Shown here piece after piece: positions 16,987 through 25,638 of a stretch of 64,000 nucleotides of DNA; position 1 is the first letter of the stretch, and the number at the start of each line of letters is the position of its first letter. Position numbers and translations under genes: made by a program. The notes under the pieces are model-generated. The model searched no databases and was not told the DNA's origin. It worked only from the letters and a program-made list of their open reading frames with translations. The stretch is from the NCBI GenBank assembly GCA_965267245.1, contig OZ253939.1, positions 3,596,001 to 3,660,000 on the forward strand, read 5' to 3'. Origin of the DNA: JANSWY01 sp965267245 (GTDB taxonomy: Bacteria > Bacteroidota > Bacteroidia > Cytophagales > Cyclobacteriaceae).

Positions 16987-19923
16987 TCAGCTACCTGTCA
17001 ACACAAATGCACCCCAATAATATGGGTCCTTGTATTTTGCTTTTATATCCAGCTGGGCTTGTCGGTAGGCTTTGAATTTGTCTCCCAGTTGGAGCCAGTT
17101 TTTATAGAAGGCGATCATGAAGTCCTTGGTTCCCTGGTCATCTACTTTCCAGAGGCTGGTCATAATGCTTTCTGATCCCGCAGCACGAAAGGCTCTTTGC
17201 AATCCATAAACCCCTTCACCCGCATCAAAATCACCAAGCCCCGTCTCACAGGCAGAAAGAATTACCAAAGAAGTCCCTTCCAGGTTCATTTCCTGGGCTT
17301 CAAAAGCGGTAAGGATTCCGTCATGACCACCAGATGCATCGTCAGCTGTATAATAATCAACTACTCCCGCCAATAATAATCCGGAATTGACCATAGCATT
17401 GAACATCCTGTATCCAGGTGTTGCATCCTCTAATCCGGACCAAAATCCATGAGTGGCCACATGTAGTATATCCGGGTTTTGTAAACCCACTAATTTCTCC
17501 TCCGTGGCTTCCTTACCCAAAAATTCCCGGACAGTGATTCCCTCTTTTTCTAACTCCTGTTTGATAGTACGGACTTCTATTTCAGTTCCGGGAAGGTCTG
17601 CAATATTGGCCTCTCTAAAGTTTCTGGTGAAAGCCCTTGTTTGCATTGCTTCCTTATCAACCTGATTGCTCCCCAAACTATAAGAGGGTCTCCCCACCAA
17701 CACCGCTTCGCTGATGGATTTGTTGCTTGCAGTTGATCCAATCTCTGCAGAACTGGTTACATTTTGAATATCAATTTCATCGATCAGAAATTTACCTGTT
17801 GCTGGGTTTTTCAAGGTAGGCAAATTGATGAGGTGATAGATACCATCTGGGGAAAAATATACCTTATTGACATCTTCCAGTGCCTCACCGATCGGTTTCC
17901 AGTATTCATTGTATGATGAGTTATCCTCAATTTTCAACCTGATGCTATTGTTGTAACGCTGATAAAATTTGCCATCCAGATCATCTGCAAAAGAAGGTAG
18001 ATAGACTACTTCAGGGTATTTGCTATCGTGTTTTACAATGTAGGCGGCATAGTAGGAAGTATCTGAATAGAAAACCTTGTTTTTGTAGTGAAAACGGATC
18101 ATTTCAATGGCTGCTTCACCTGGTTTGAGGTTATTTCTGACTGATTGCCATTTTGGAGCATCAATTTTCAATGTTTCCTGAAACCCCTCAGACTTTGATG
18201 CCAGATCAGTTTCCAGGATATCCAGTTCCTGCTGTTTTGATTCAAGTGAATCCTGACTCAATCCTTTCTTAGTTCCTTTTTGTGTTTCGTTACCAGGTGT
18301 GTTTACTGAATTCGAAAGGTTTTGCTTCTCCAATTGAGATTGTTGATATAATCTGATGAGTTCCTTCTTTTTTTCTAACCATTCGTTATACAACGCTATC
18401 ACTTCAGGGCTGTTTGACTGTAAAAAAGCCTTTTTTCTTTTTCTTACTCCTTTAAAACCGATGGATTTGGTTAGAAGCAGGTTATCATAAGATTGGCCAG
18501 CCAGTTTGGGAAAACTGGATAGGTTGTTTTGTTTAGCTACCATTACAAAAGAATGATAGTCCTGGTATCCATTTTTAAGTTTTGTGTTGAAATAGGTAAC
18601 GAAATTCTTTTCACCAAATGTGAATATCAAATCGTTTATCCAATCAATATTTACTTTAAAAAGCTCATCATAGGTTTTCTCAGACTCATTAAACTGACCA
18701 TCCCTCATAAGAAAGTAGCCATATCTTGCAATGGGCTCAGAAGAAACAAAGAAATCTCTAGTCTTTTTAGTTCCTTCAATTACAGTTTCAAACATTTGAT
18801 GATAACGAGGTGATCTATAAAGCGCATAGTTGATCGCTTTGTAATAATTTTGAACATTATCTGGCTGGGCAGAAGATTCAGTATAATCATAGTAATTGTC
18901 CAATTCTTTAATATGATCATCTGAAACTTTTAATTTGCCAATCCTGGCTAGATATGGATCCAATATCATTACATATTCCATTCTGATCCTGGGATATTCC
19001 TCCCGGAACATATCTACCCACTTATTATACAGTACTTGTGCCTCTCGAGAACTTTCCTCGGCCTCCTCAAATTTTCGGAGCACCTCAAAGCCAAGCGCCT
19101 CATTCATCTTCATTGTAGATTGATAAACTGTCACATACTTCTCATCAGTTTGAGTTTTGATCTGTGAGGAATAATATGCATTGGAGGATTTTATGTAATT
19201 AAAGTAATCTCCAACATAGAGGAAGTAATACATTCTGACAGTATAGTCCTGAGTTTCCAGACCAGGAAGAATATATTGGTTATCGGTGCTCTCTATCAAT
19301 TGTTTGTTTAATGCAAGACACTCTTCAACTTTATCATATTGTCCGGATTTCAAATAGAAAAATGCGGGCTGCACTATTGATATAAATGCGTCCTTGTCTA
19401 AATCTATATTGGTGAATGCCAGGTTGTAGTACTCATCTGCCAACCCAAAATCACCAGCTTTTTCAAAATAATTGGCCAAGTGTGAGTAATTTCCAAAAGA
19501 CTTAACACTTGGGTTTTTCTCGATGAAGTTTGCTGCTTTTTTACCAAAAGCTATATCAGATCGTTTAGAAAACTCCTGAAAATATTCCATGGACCATTCC
19601 AATTCAGGGTTTTCATAAGATTCAGGTTTGTCCATCGATGTTGTGGAGACCTCAAGAAAAGAATTTCCTCTCTTCTCCATCGCTCGGGCTTGTTTTTCGT
19701 CTTGCAGAAGAGACAGATAAATGACCCTGAGGGTATAATAATTGGCTAAGTTTTGAAGCGCTTCATTTTCTTCCAACATTGTATATAACCCATCTGCGAG
19801 TTCTCTGATTTCAGCAGTATCTGTTAATTGAAAAGCCCTGGCATATTCATTGGTGAAATCATCCTGGGTTTGTGAAAATGCAATTACCGGAAGGAAGAGA
19901 AGTATGAAGGTGAGCCGTTTCAT
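16987..19923 (-). CDS. TPR-CHAT (caspase-like) secreted protein
   Basis: The protein has 978 residues with a signal peptide (LTFILLFLPVIAFSQ). A long region of TPR-like helices covers about residues 25-480, then a coiled-coil-rich linker at about 510-600 (EKKKELIRLYQQSQLEKQ). The C-terminal CHAT domain (about 640-978) carries the expected dyad: His in ILHVATHGFW and Cys in VILSACETGLGDFD. These are followed by GVYGLQRAFRAAG, SLWKVDDQGT and WGAFVLTG. CHAT proteins are caspase/separase-like peptidases often regulated through their repeats. The partner protein is not in the neighbourhood, so the target is unknown. The gene is enclosed by exact 14-bp inverted repeats. Confidence 0.9.
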   Translation of the reverse strand: MKRLTFILLFLPVIAFSQTQDDFTNEYARAFQLTDTAEIRELADGLYTMLEENEALQNLANYYTLRVIYLSLLQDEKQARAMEKRGNSFLEVSTTSMDKPESYENPELEWSMEYFQEFSKRSDIAFGKKAANFIEKNPSVKSFGNYSHLANYFEKAGDFGLADEYYNLAFTNIDLDKDAFISIVQPAFFYLKSGQYDKVEECLALNKQLIESTDNQYILPGLETQDYTVRMYYFLYVGDYFNYIKSSNAYYSSQIKTQTDEKYVTVYQSTMKMNEALGFEVLRKFEEAEESSREAQVLYNKWVDMFREEYPRIRMEYVMILDPYLARIGKLKVSDDHIKELDNYYDYTESSAQPDNVQNYYKAINYALYRSPRYHQMFETVIEGTKKTRDFFVSSEPIARYGYFLMRDGQFNESEKTYDELFKVNIDWINDLIFTFGEKNFVTYFNTKLKNGYQDYHSFVMVAKQNNLSSFPKLAGQSYDNLLLTKSIGFKGVRKRKKAFLQSNSPEVIALYNEWLEKKKELIRLYQQSQLEKQNLSNSVNTPGNETQKGTKKGLSQDSLESKQQELDILETDLASKSEGFQETLKIDAPKWQSVRNNLKPGEAAIEMIRFHYKNKVFYSDTSYYAAYIVKHDSKYPEVVYLPSFADDLDGKFYQRYNNSIRLKIEDNSSYNEYWKPIGEALEDVNKVYFSPDGIYHLINLPTLKNPATGKFLIDEIDIQNVTSSAEIGSTASNKSISEAVLVGRPSYSLGSNQVDKEAMQTRAFTRNFREANIADLPGTEIEVRTIKQELEKEGITVREFLGKEATEEKLVGLQNPDILHVATHGFWSGLEDATPGYRMFNAMVNSGLLLAGVVDYYTADDASGGHDGILTAFEAQEMNLEGTSLVILSACETGLGDFDAGEGVYGLQRAFRAAGSESIMTSLWKVDDQGTKDFMIAFYKNWLQLGDKFKAYRQAQLDIKAKYKDPYYWGAFVLTGS

Positions 19924-19929
19924 TCTTTG

Positions 19930-19943
19930 TGTATGATTGTATT
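19930..19943. repeat. 14-bp inverted repeat, right copy flanking the CHAT gene
   Basis: TGTATGATTGTATT pairs with the reverse-complement copy at 16969-16982. A second inverted match follows (ATTTTGTATTGTGATT against ATACAATATACAAAATCAC at about 19975-19993), so the region upstream of the CHAT gene is also a potential hairpin. Confidence 0.7.
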
Positions 19944-20014
19944 TTGTATTGTGATTCTTACAAGGTTACAGCCATACAATATACAAAATCACTTCGTACA
20001 AACCCATCACCTCT

Positions 20015-20572
20015 TTACGATGCTTTTCCTGCCTGAAGTATTTCCCTTGCTACCATCAAAGCGAATCCCAGCAGGTTAAGGCCTTTCCATAAGTTAGGGT
20101 TTTCACAATCATTATTATTTTGGTCCATGCCTATTCCCCAGATCCTGTCTACCGGACTGGCTTCTACCAGCACCCTATTGGAAGTACCCAACAAATACTC
20201 ACCTAATGCCTCATTCTGACCAAATTTGAGCACATTACCATCTACCACTATTTGAAACCTGTTTGCCAGCCAAATGTCTTCATTGAAGTTTTTGATGGCT
20301 CTACCCAATTTCTTGGCTTCTCCTGGATTCTTAGCATCTAATATACTTTTGTAAATATCATTATCCCCAAATAGCAGGGCTTTCTTAGCCATCATGTAGT
20401 GTTCCGCCGATTGAAAAACAACTCCGTCTTCCTCAAAAGAAGACCCAAACCACTGACTGAAACAACTTTTATCCACAACACCTTCTGATTTTGGCGTATG
20501 CCCCCAAAAGAAGAGGTACTTCACCTTGTTGCCATAGTTGTAGTAGTCTTTGAGTTCGTCGATGCTTTTCAT
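20015..20572 (-). CDS. NADAR-family N-glycosidase-like protein
   Basis: The protein has 185 residues, the usual length. NADAR/YbiA-like features are YLFFWGHTP near the start, SQWFGSSF, FQSAEHYMMAKKALLFGD, the LGRAIKNFNEDIW segment, LKFGQNEALGEYLLGT, VDRIWGIGM and GLNLLGFALMVARE. YbiA-type proteins cleave the N-glycosidic bond of early riboflavin intermediates, and other NADAR members act on ADP-ribosylated guanine. The exact substrate here cannot be deduced. It stands alone, 91 bases upstream of the CHAT gene's start on the same strand. Confidence 0.9.
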   Translation of the reverse strand: MKSIDELKDYYNYGNKVKYLFFWGHTPKSEGVVDKSCFSQWFGSSFEEDGVVFQSAEHYMMAKKALLFGDNDIYKSILDAKNPGEAKKLGRAIKNFNEDIWLANRFQIVVDGNVLKFGQNEALGEYLLGTSNRVLVEASPVDRIWGIGMDQNNNDCENPNLWKGLNLLGFALMVAREILQAGKAS

Positions 20573-20607
20573 TGTGTTGTGTATAAATGAGTGATTGGTT
20601 TAATGAT

Positions 20608-20817
20608 CTAAAATATAAAGTAAAATAGACTCAGCAGTATGATTGAAGGTATTAACCAGGCTATTTTAGACTTTACAGAGACCGAAGAGACCATAATAAG
20701 GCTCATCCCGAATATAATCACAATTAATGCGACTTTATGAATGAAGGGAATCAGTATCAGGAGATTTCCAATGACAATTCCAAATCTACCAAAATCGAAT
20801 TCATGGATTTTATGCAT
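20608..20817 (-). CDS. Small two- to three-helix membrane protein, unknown
   Basis: The protein has 69 residues: FGIVIGNLLILIPFIHKVALIV, IIFGMSLIMVSSV and AWLIPSIILLSLFYFIF separated by short polar turns. The hydrophobic periodicity supports a real protein, but nothing identifies it. It ends 35 bases before the NADAR start and could be cotranscribed with it. Confidence 0.45.
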   Translation of the reverse strand: MHKIHEFDFGRFGIVIGNLLILIPFIHKVALIVIIFGMSLIMVSSVSVKSKIAWLIPSIILLSLFYFIF

Positions 20818-20957
20818 TTACTTTCTCAAATATCTCGTATTGAGAACATTCAAAATAGAATGATGGTTAGCATGCATAACAAAAAATGAAACAAGGCACG
20901 AATGGTGCCCTGCTTCCGGTGAACGTACAAATCAATTGCTCTTACTCAACAAATGAA

Positions 20958-21836
20958 TCAATTGATGCTTAATAAATGCCCCATTTGAAGTCCGTCCCTA
21001 ACCAGTGACTCCTGAATAGGTGCTACTTTGTCGTTAAGGTCTACAGTTCCATAGTCGATTCCAGAGACTATCCTGAAAGGTCTGGCTCCACGTGGTGTTT
21101 CAATGATTTTCGTAATATCATCAGCCACTACCTGAGGGTCCAGCGCATCTTCAGTTTCATAGAATCCTTCAAAGTTCTTCAGCATAGCTCCAGGCACTTC
21201 TTTGTGTTCACCATAACCTGCAAGTACTTCTTCATTAGTTTCCTTTGGACCACTGTATAGCAAGCCTGTACCAAATGGACCGGGTTCATCTATTGCCACT
21301 TCTATTCCAAAAGGAGCCAACTCATAGCTTAAAGACTGTGAATAAGCCTCCAGCGCATGTTTACTGGCACAATAAATCCCAAAATAGGGGAAGGTCAGTC
21401 TACCTGCCAATGACGATACATTAATGATCAGCCCATTTTTGGCCTTTCTCATATGGGGTAATACTGCATTGATTGTGCGAATGACGCCAAAGAAATTCAC
21501 CTCAAACTGATCTTTCGCCTGTTCCATGGAATATGCCTCTGTGATACCCACAAACATCACCCCCGCATTATTGACCAAAATATCAATTTTACCATCCTCC
21601 TGAATTACATGGTTTACAGCATTCTCAGCTGACCCTTCAACCGTGATGTCCAGTTCCAATACCTTAATCGATAGGTTCTCTTGTTTTGAAATGGCCAGAA
21701 GCTCGTCTTTTTTGCTGGAATTCTTTCCATCTACATTTCGCATAGTTGCCCATACTTTGTACCCTTTTCTTGCCAATGTCAAGGTTGTCAAATAACCAAA
21801 ACCATTGCTTGTTCCTGTAATTAATACGTTTTGCAT
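20958..21836 (-). CDS. Short-chain dehydrogenase/reductase (SDR)
   Basis: The protein has 292 residues with the classical SDR pattern: cofactor loop TGTSNGFG (T-G-x-x-x-G-x-G), the NNAG motif in ILVNNAGVMF, catalytic Ser in INVSSLAG, and Y-C-A-S-K. The R following the second strand (WATMRNVDG) suggests NADP(H). The substrate is unknown. The gene lies downstream of the TetR gene on the same strand, and each has an identical TetR-type operator just upstream of its start. The product of 21898-22470 therefore probably represses it. Confidence 0.9.
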   Translation of the reverse strand: MQNVLITGTSNGFGYLTTLTLARKGYKVWATMRNVDGKNSSKKDELLAISKQENLSIKVLELDITVEGSAENAVNHVIQEDGKIDILVNNAGVMFVGITEAYSMEQAKDQFEVNFFGVIRTINAVLPHMRKAKNGLIINVSSLAGRLTFPYFGIYCASKHALEAYSQSLSYELAPFGIEVAIDEPGPFGTGLLYSGPKETNEEVLAGYGEHKEVPGAMLKNFEGFYETEDALDPQVVADDITKIIETPRGARPFRIVSGIDYGTVDLNDKVAPIQESLVRDGLQMGHLLSIN

Positions 21837-21863
21837 GTTTTAATAAAGTTTAATTGTTTAATA

Positions 21864-21879
21864 TTAGACCGGTCGTCTA
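21864..21879. promoter_or_regulatory. TetR operator upstream of the SDR gene
   Basis: TTAGACCGGTCGTCTA, identical to the sequence at 22481-22496. It contains an inverted TAGAC...GTCTA pair around a central ACCGGT palindrome. It lies 28 bases upstream of the SDR start codon, where bound repressor would block the promoter. Confidence 0.85.
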
Positions 21880-21897
21880 GTAAAAGTATAAAATTTT

Positions 21898-22470
21898 TTA
21901 GAGTAGTTTTTTCATCATTTCAATAAACAGGTTCATAGGTTGATTGCTCTTAATAGCTTTCATTCTTACCAATGCTCCTTCCCAGGTATTGATTAAAAAT
22001 GCCGCTAAATCTTCAGCGCTCGTATTCTTATTGATACTTCCTATGTCCTGCCCTTCCCGAATTGTATTGGCAAATAGCTTTTCCCACTGATCAAATTTGC
22101 CAGAAACCATATCTGAGAATGATTCTTTTTGCGCTGCTAATTCCAAACTACAGTTCCCAAGTAGACAACCCTGGGTAAAACCCTGGTCCTGATAGATGGC
22201 TTTAACAGCCTCCAGCAAATTGAAAATCCTGTCTTTTGGGTCTACCTCTGCCTGGTCAAGAAATGATTTCATGAATTCAACAGTATTTTTGGAGTAAAAC
22301 TCAATGGCTTTTAACCCAAAATCTTCCTTGTTGGTAAAGTAGTAATAGAATGAACCTTTTGGTATACCCGCAGTATCCAATAGCTTCTTAAGCCCAACAC
22401 TGTGATAACCATTTTTGAATATCAAATCTGTGCCTTTCTCTAAAATATCCGTTACTACTTCTTCTTTCAT
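21898..22470 (-). CDS. TetR-family transcriptional repressor
   Basis: The protein has 190 residues. N-terminal HTH: ILEKGTDLIFKNGYHSVGLK, then AGIPKGSFYYYFTNKEDFGL, the recognition-helix signature of the family (G-S-F-Y-x-x-F). The C-terminal ligand domain is helical and has a C-rich stretch (GCLLGNCSLELAAQ), which could sense an electrophile. It is autogenously regulated if the 16-bp palindrome at 22481-22496 is its operator. The same box precedes the SDR gene just downstream, so the two form a small regulon, typical of a detoxification switch. Confidence 0.92.
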   Translation of the reverse strand: MKEEVVTDILEKGTDLIFKNGYHSVGLKKLLDTAGIPKGSFYYYFTNKEDFGLKAIEFYSKNTVEFMKSFLDQAEVDPKDRIFNLLEAVKAIYQDQGFTQGCLLGNCSLELAAQKESFSDMVSGKFDQWEKLFANTIREGQDIGSINKNTSAEDLAAFLINTWEGALVRMKAIKSNQPMNLFIEMMKKLL

Positions 22471-22480
22471 AATGTAAATA

Positions 22481-22496
22481 TTAGACCGGTCGTCTA
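22481..22496. promoter_or_regulatory. TetR operator upstream of its own gene
   Basis: TTAGACCGGTCGTCTA, a perfect match to 21864-21879, located 11 bases before the TetR start. Two identical imperfect palindromes at the two starts make this the best-supported operator in the window. Confidence 0.88.
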
Positions 22497-22613
22497 CAAA
22501 TGTAATGCTATTTTGGTATGTTCCAAATTATTTTTGAATTGTATTCCAATTAGTAGGGGTGGTTAATCATTGATTACTCGTGGGGTTCTTTCAATCTAAC
22601 CTTATTTATCCGG

Positions 22614-23324
22614 TTACCTGTTCAATAGAAATTTCAATACCTCCTGATGATTATCCCTCTCAGCAATGGAGACAGCAGTATCACCATTTTCCATTTTGAT
22701 TTCTATTTCTGCTCCATGCTCTACGAGTAGCTGAACGATTTCAAGGTTCCCTCTGTGTGTTGCAGAATGTAGTGCAGTAACATTGCTCATTTGAGTTGCA
22801 TTAACATCTACACCAAACGCTATCAACTTTTCACACAGTTCATAGTTTTCTTTGGCCACAGCAGAATGCAAAGCGTTTACTTTTGAAGGATTTGTGGCTT
22901 GTAAATTAGGGTCAGCACCATTTTCCAACAGCATTATTGCAATGCTTGTTTGGTCAAAGAATGCTGCCAGTGATAAAGGGGTAAATCCATCCTTCGAATG
23001 TGAATTTGCTAACGAGTTGTTGGCCTTAAGGAGCTCCTGAAATGTTGATTCTTTTCCGGCCACAATTGCCTCATGAAAAGAAAAAGATTGCTTGAGGTCT
23101 ATGGCTTTATTAAATACAGATTCTAAACCACTGTAGGCAATTAACATGAAGCCTGAACTTCCATTTTCATCTGTCTCTTCCAGGACTTCCGGGTGAGACG
23201 CTAACAGGGCAATTAGATGAGCTGAATCCTTCTTCGATAATTCCGATTTAAGAGAGTCGATCATATTATTTGAAATTACGGTAATTGGGACAAGAATGAA
23301 TTGAAAGAGCAACAATAGTTTCAT
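22614..23324 (-). CDS. Secreted ankyrin-repeat protein
   Basis: About 236 residues from the ATG at 23324. The upstream in-frame ATG at 23336 only adds MIIK. A signal peptide (MKLLLLFQFILVPITVIS) is followed by five or so ankyrin repeats, visible as DGFTPLSLAAFFDQTSIAIM, LLENGADPNLQ, NALHSAVAKENYELCEKLI, VTALHSATHRGNLEIVQLL and DTAVSIAERDNHQEVLKFLL. Ankyrin repeats mediate protein binding. No catalytic part exists. Its partner may be a periplasmic enzyme, but none is adjacent. It lies upstream of the TetR gene on the same strand. Confidence 0.85.
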   Translation of the reverse strand: MKLLLLFQFILVPITVISNNMIDSLKSELSKKDSAHLIALLASHPEVLEETDENGSSGFMLIAYSGLESVFNKAIDLKQSFSFHEAIVAGKESTFQELLKANNSLANSHSKDGFTPLSLAAFFDQTSIAIMLLENGADPNLQATNPSKVNALHSAVAKENYELCEKLIAFGVDVNATQMSNVTALHSATHRGNLEIVQLLVEHGAEIEIKMENGDTAVSIAERDNHQEVLKFLLNR

Positions 23325-23376
23325 TTTTATTATCAAAACAAGCTCATTGTGCAGATTCTTAGTTCCTATATATCAC

Positions 23377-24198
23377 CTATTTCACCCTCGATGGTGCCAT
23401 TCCTACAATTGACTTAAAATAATGGCTGAAATTACTCATACTAGAATAACCTACATGCAAAGCAATCTCTGTAACAGGTTTATCAGTTTCTAATAATTGT
23501 CTCTTCGCTTCCTGGATTCTTAGCCTGGAAATGTATTGAAATGGAGTAATGCCCATGATTTGTTTAAAGCATCTGAGTAAATGGTTTTCAGATAGCATGG
23601 CGATCGAGGCTATTTCTGAAAGTGTCAGATTTAATTTGTAATTACCCTCAATGTAATCCCTGGCATGTTGCACTCTTTGATAAATTTCTTCACGAGTGGT
23701 TTTCCTCTTGAGAGTAAGCCTATCTGCTTCTTCACGGGATTTACTGTTTAATTGAATCAAAGCACCTAATAATTCATGGTAGAATTCATCTACTTCAATT
23801 CCTGAAGAATGAACAGTAAGTCTCTCTTTGGCTTGCATGAGTATGGAAGGAACCGTCCCATTATTTGGGTATTTCCTTTCCAGGAAGCGCATCTGCCGTT
23901 GATCTCCTATATTTAAATTTAACAGTTGGTCATCAGTGGAAGACCGTTCACCCAATAGGTTTCCCACAAAATCAGGTGAAAAGAAAACACAAAATGATTC
24001 CGTTTCCTCCTCTGTATCAATGTGAAGATCATAATGTGTGCACTCGTTTAGTAAAAGAAAACTGTTTTGGTCAACATGATGTTCCCTTCCACCAACATGA
24101 TAAAGGGCCTGGCCTTGGAAAAATGACTTAACTGAAAGAAAGCATTCTCCGGACCAGTGGTACTCTTTGGCATGTTGGTGAATAAGGAAGTTTTCCAT
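23377..24198 (-). CDS. AraC-family regulator with cupin-like N-terminus
   Basis: The protein has 273 residues. The N-terminal about 150 residues are cupin-like (LYHVGGREHHVDQNSFLLLN). The C-terminus has the two AraC HTH motifs: LNLTLSEIASIAMLSENHLL with RCFKQIMGITPFQYI, and PVTEIALHVGYSSMSNFSHY with FKSIVGMAPSRV. The ligand is unknown. The gene lies 20 bases downstream of the ECF sigma gene on the same strand, so it is likely cotranscribed, giving a stacked regulator pair. Confidence 0.9.
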   Translation of the reverse strand: MENFLIHQHAKEYHWSGECFLSVKSFFQGQALYHVGGREHHVDQNSFLLLNECTHYDLHIDTEEETESFCVFFSPDFVGNLLGERSSTDDQLLNLNIGDQRQMRFLERKYPNNGTVPSILMQAKERLTVHSSGIEVDEFYHELLGALIQLNSKSREEADRLTLKRKTTREEIYQRVQHARDYIEGNYKLNLTLSEIASIAMLSENHLLRCFKQIMGITPFQYISRLRIQEAKRQLLETDKPVTEIALHVGYSSMSNFSHYFKSIVGMAPSRVK

Positions 24199-24218
24199 TC
24201 TCTAGTCTTTCTGAGTAT

Positions 24219-25094
24219 TTAAAGGTTCATAAACCTGGCAAATTTCTTATTCCCAATGATTTCCTGGTACACTTCTTTTGCCTTTAAATTGGTTTTGAAC
24301 GGATCTAGTCTATAATACCTGGTACATAATTCGTCTGTAGTCAATGCCATCTCATCTGCCTTTTCCTCTACCAGTTCAAATATTTTTTTCTTAAAGTTAG
24401 ACTGCCATTTGGGATTTACCGGATTTACTATGCCCTGCTCAATGAATTTTTTGGTTTTATTTCTACACCTGCAGGGGTTACTATTATTTACCAGACCACA
24501 CTTTTCATGCATCCATTGATGTAAATCGGCTCTAGCCCTGGAAAGTTTCTTTCTGAAATTATCTGGAGTTATCTCAAAAATTTCTGAGGCCAGATTGTGA
24601 TCTATTTTGAAGATTTCTCCGATAATGTAGGTCAACCTTTGATTTCGGTCAAGACACATGAGCATTCCTGCCATACAGCTGATCCGGGCCTCTTCAATGG
24701 GGAGTCCATTCACTGTGCTCCCTTCCAATAATGGTTCATCTGGCACATTGCCAATGAATTCGAAAAATTTGGGGAAGGTGAGTTCATGTTTTTCAGGGCC
24801 ACTTTTTTTGACATTAAGGATGTGATTCACAGTAATTCTGTACATCCAGGTCCTAAAGCGAGCTTTTTCAGGTTTGTACTTCGATAGGTTAGTGACGACT
24901 TTTATCAATATCTCTTGTGTAGCATCTTCTGCGTCTGCGATACTATTGAGCATTTTGAGCGCTACATTGAAAATATAGTCCTGATGTTTGCTCAATAGCT
25001 CATTCAGTGGTTTGCTTTGACCTTTCAGTGCCTCTTTAATTAGTAAATCATCAGAGTGGTCATTATAACTTGTACTAGATAGTGGATTCACCAT
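24219..25094 (-). CDS. ECF-like sigma-70 factor with Cys-containing tail
   Basis: The protein has 291 residues. Sigma region 2 is seen in DAEDATQEILIKVVTNLSKY with RFRTWMYRITVNHILNVKK, and region 4 in FKIDHNLASEIFEITPDNFR with KKLSRARADLHQWM. The C-terminal tail carries a Cys cluster (KCGLVNNSNPCRCRNKTKKF) that could bind zinc or act as a redox switch, and is longer than in a minimal ECF factor. No anti-sigma gene is nearby. It is probably in a unit with the AraC gene. A 10-bp stem between it and the SRPBCC gene (25112-25135) suggests separate transcription. Confidence 0.88.
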   Translation of the reverse strand: MVNPLSSTSYNDHSDDLLIKEALKGQSKPLNELLSKHQDYIFNVALKMLNSIADAEDATQEILIKVVTNLSKYKPEKARFRTWMYRITVNHILNVKKSGPEKHELTFPKFFEFIGNVPDEPLLEGSTVNGLPIEEARISCMAGMLMCLDRNQRLTYIIGEIFKIDHNLASEIFEITPDNFRKKLSRARADLHQWMHEKCGLVNNSNPCRCRNKTKKFIEQGIVNPVNPKWQSNFKKKIFELVEEKADEMALTTDELCTRYYRLDPFKTNLKAKEVYQEIIGNKKFARFMNL

Positions 25095-25111
25095 AATTTT
25101 AGAAATAGATA

Positions 25112-25135
25112 AGTAAGGAGATCGCTCTCCTTACT
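25112..25135 (-). terminator. Hairpin between the SRPBCC and sigma genes
   Basis: A perfect 10-bp stem AGTAAGGAGA / TCTCCTTACT with a four-base loop. The following sequence on the minus strand is only moderately T-rich (TTATCTATTTC), so it is an attenuator or weak terminator. Confidence 0.6.
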
Positions 25136-25160
25136 GTTTGTAATTGCTCCTCAATAAATT

Positions 25161-25601
25161 TTAGCCAGCCAACGCTTCAAGTCCGTCAGCACCTGTTTGC
25201 ATCAACATCACCATGCCACCCTTCATTTCATTAACTGTCGCTTCATCTAGTTCCATGGTCAAATCAAACGATACTTCCCAATCCAACTGGGTTTTCCCAT
25301 CCTGATTCTTTATCTGCATGGTGCCTTGAATATTTTCTGTAGGCATATCCATGGTATGATTGTCAATTGAATACTTGAAAACCATGTTCTCATGGTCAAT
25401 GGCTAAAATTGATTCTTCCAGGGTCTTGCCGTCTTCAGTTGAGCAAATCCTTTTGGCTCCAACTCCTTCTCCTTCTAATTTACAGGTTTTAATAAATGGA
25501 AACCATTTATCAACTGCCTCACCAGTTTTAAGAAGATCCCAGACTTTATTGGGGCTCGCATTTAAAGTTGCACTTAATTCGTTTTTTATTCCTGTTTTCA
25601 T
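25161..25601 (-). CDS. SRPBCC (AHSA1/polyketide-cyclase-like) protein
   Basis: The protein has 146 residues with the SRPBCC pattern: ELSATLNASPNKVWDLLKTG with the x-x-V-W-D-x-L helix start, KWFPFIKTCKLEGEGVGAKR, and the alternating strands through MQIKNQDGKTQLDWEVSFD to a final helix (EMKGGMVMLMQTGADGLEAL). It binds a small hydrophobic ligand or acts as a cyclase-like scaffold. No ligand can be named. It sits 37 bases after the DinB-like gene on the same strand. Confidence 0.85.
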   Translation of the reverse strand: MKTGIKNELSATLNASPNKVWDLLKTGEAVDKWFPFIKTCKLEGEGVGAKRICSTEDGKTLEESILAIDHENMVFKYSIDNHTMDMPTENIQGTMQIKNQDGKTQLDWEVSFDLTMELDEATVNEMKGGMVMLMQTGADGLEALAG

Positions 25602-25638
25602 TTTAAATCTTTATCTAATTTGAATTTTTAATATTGAT

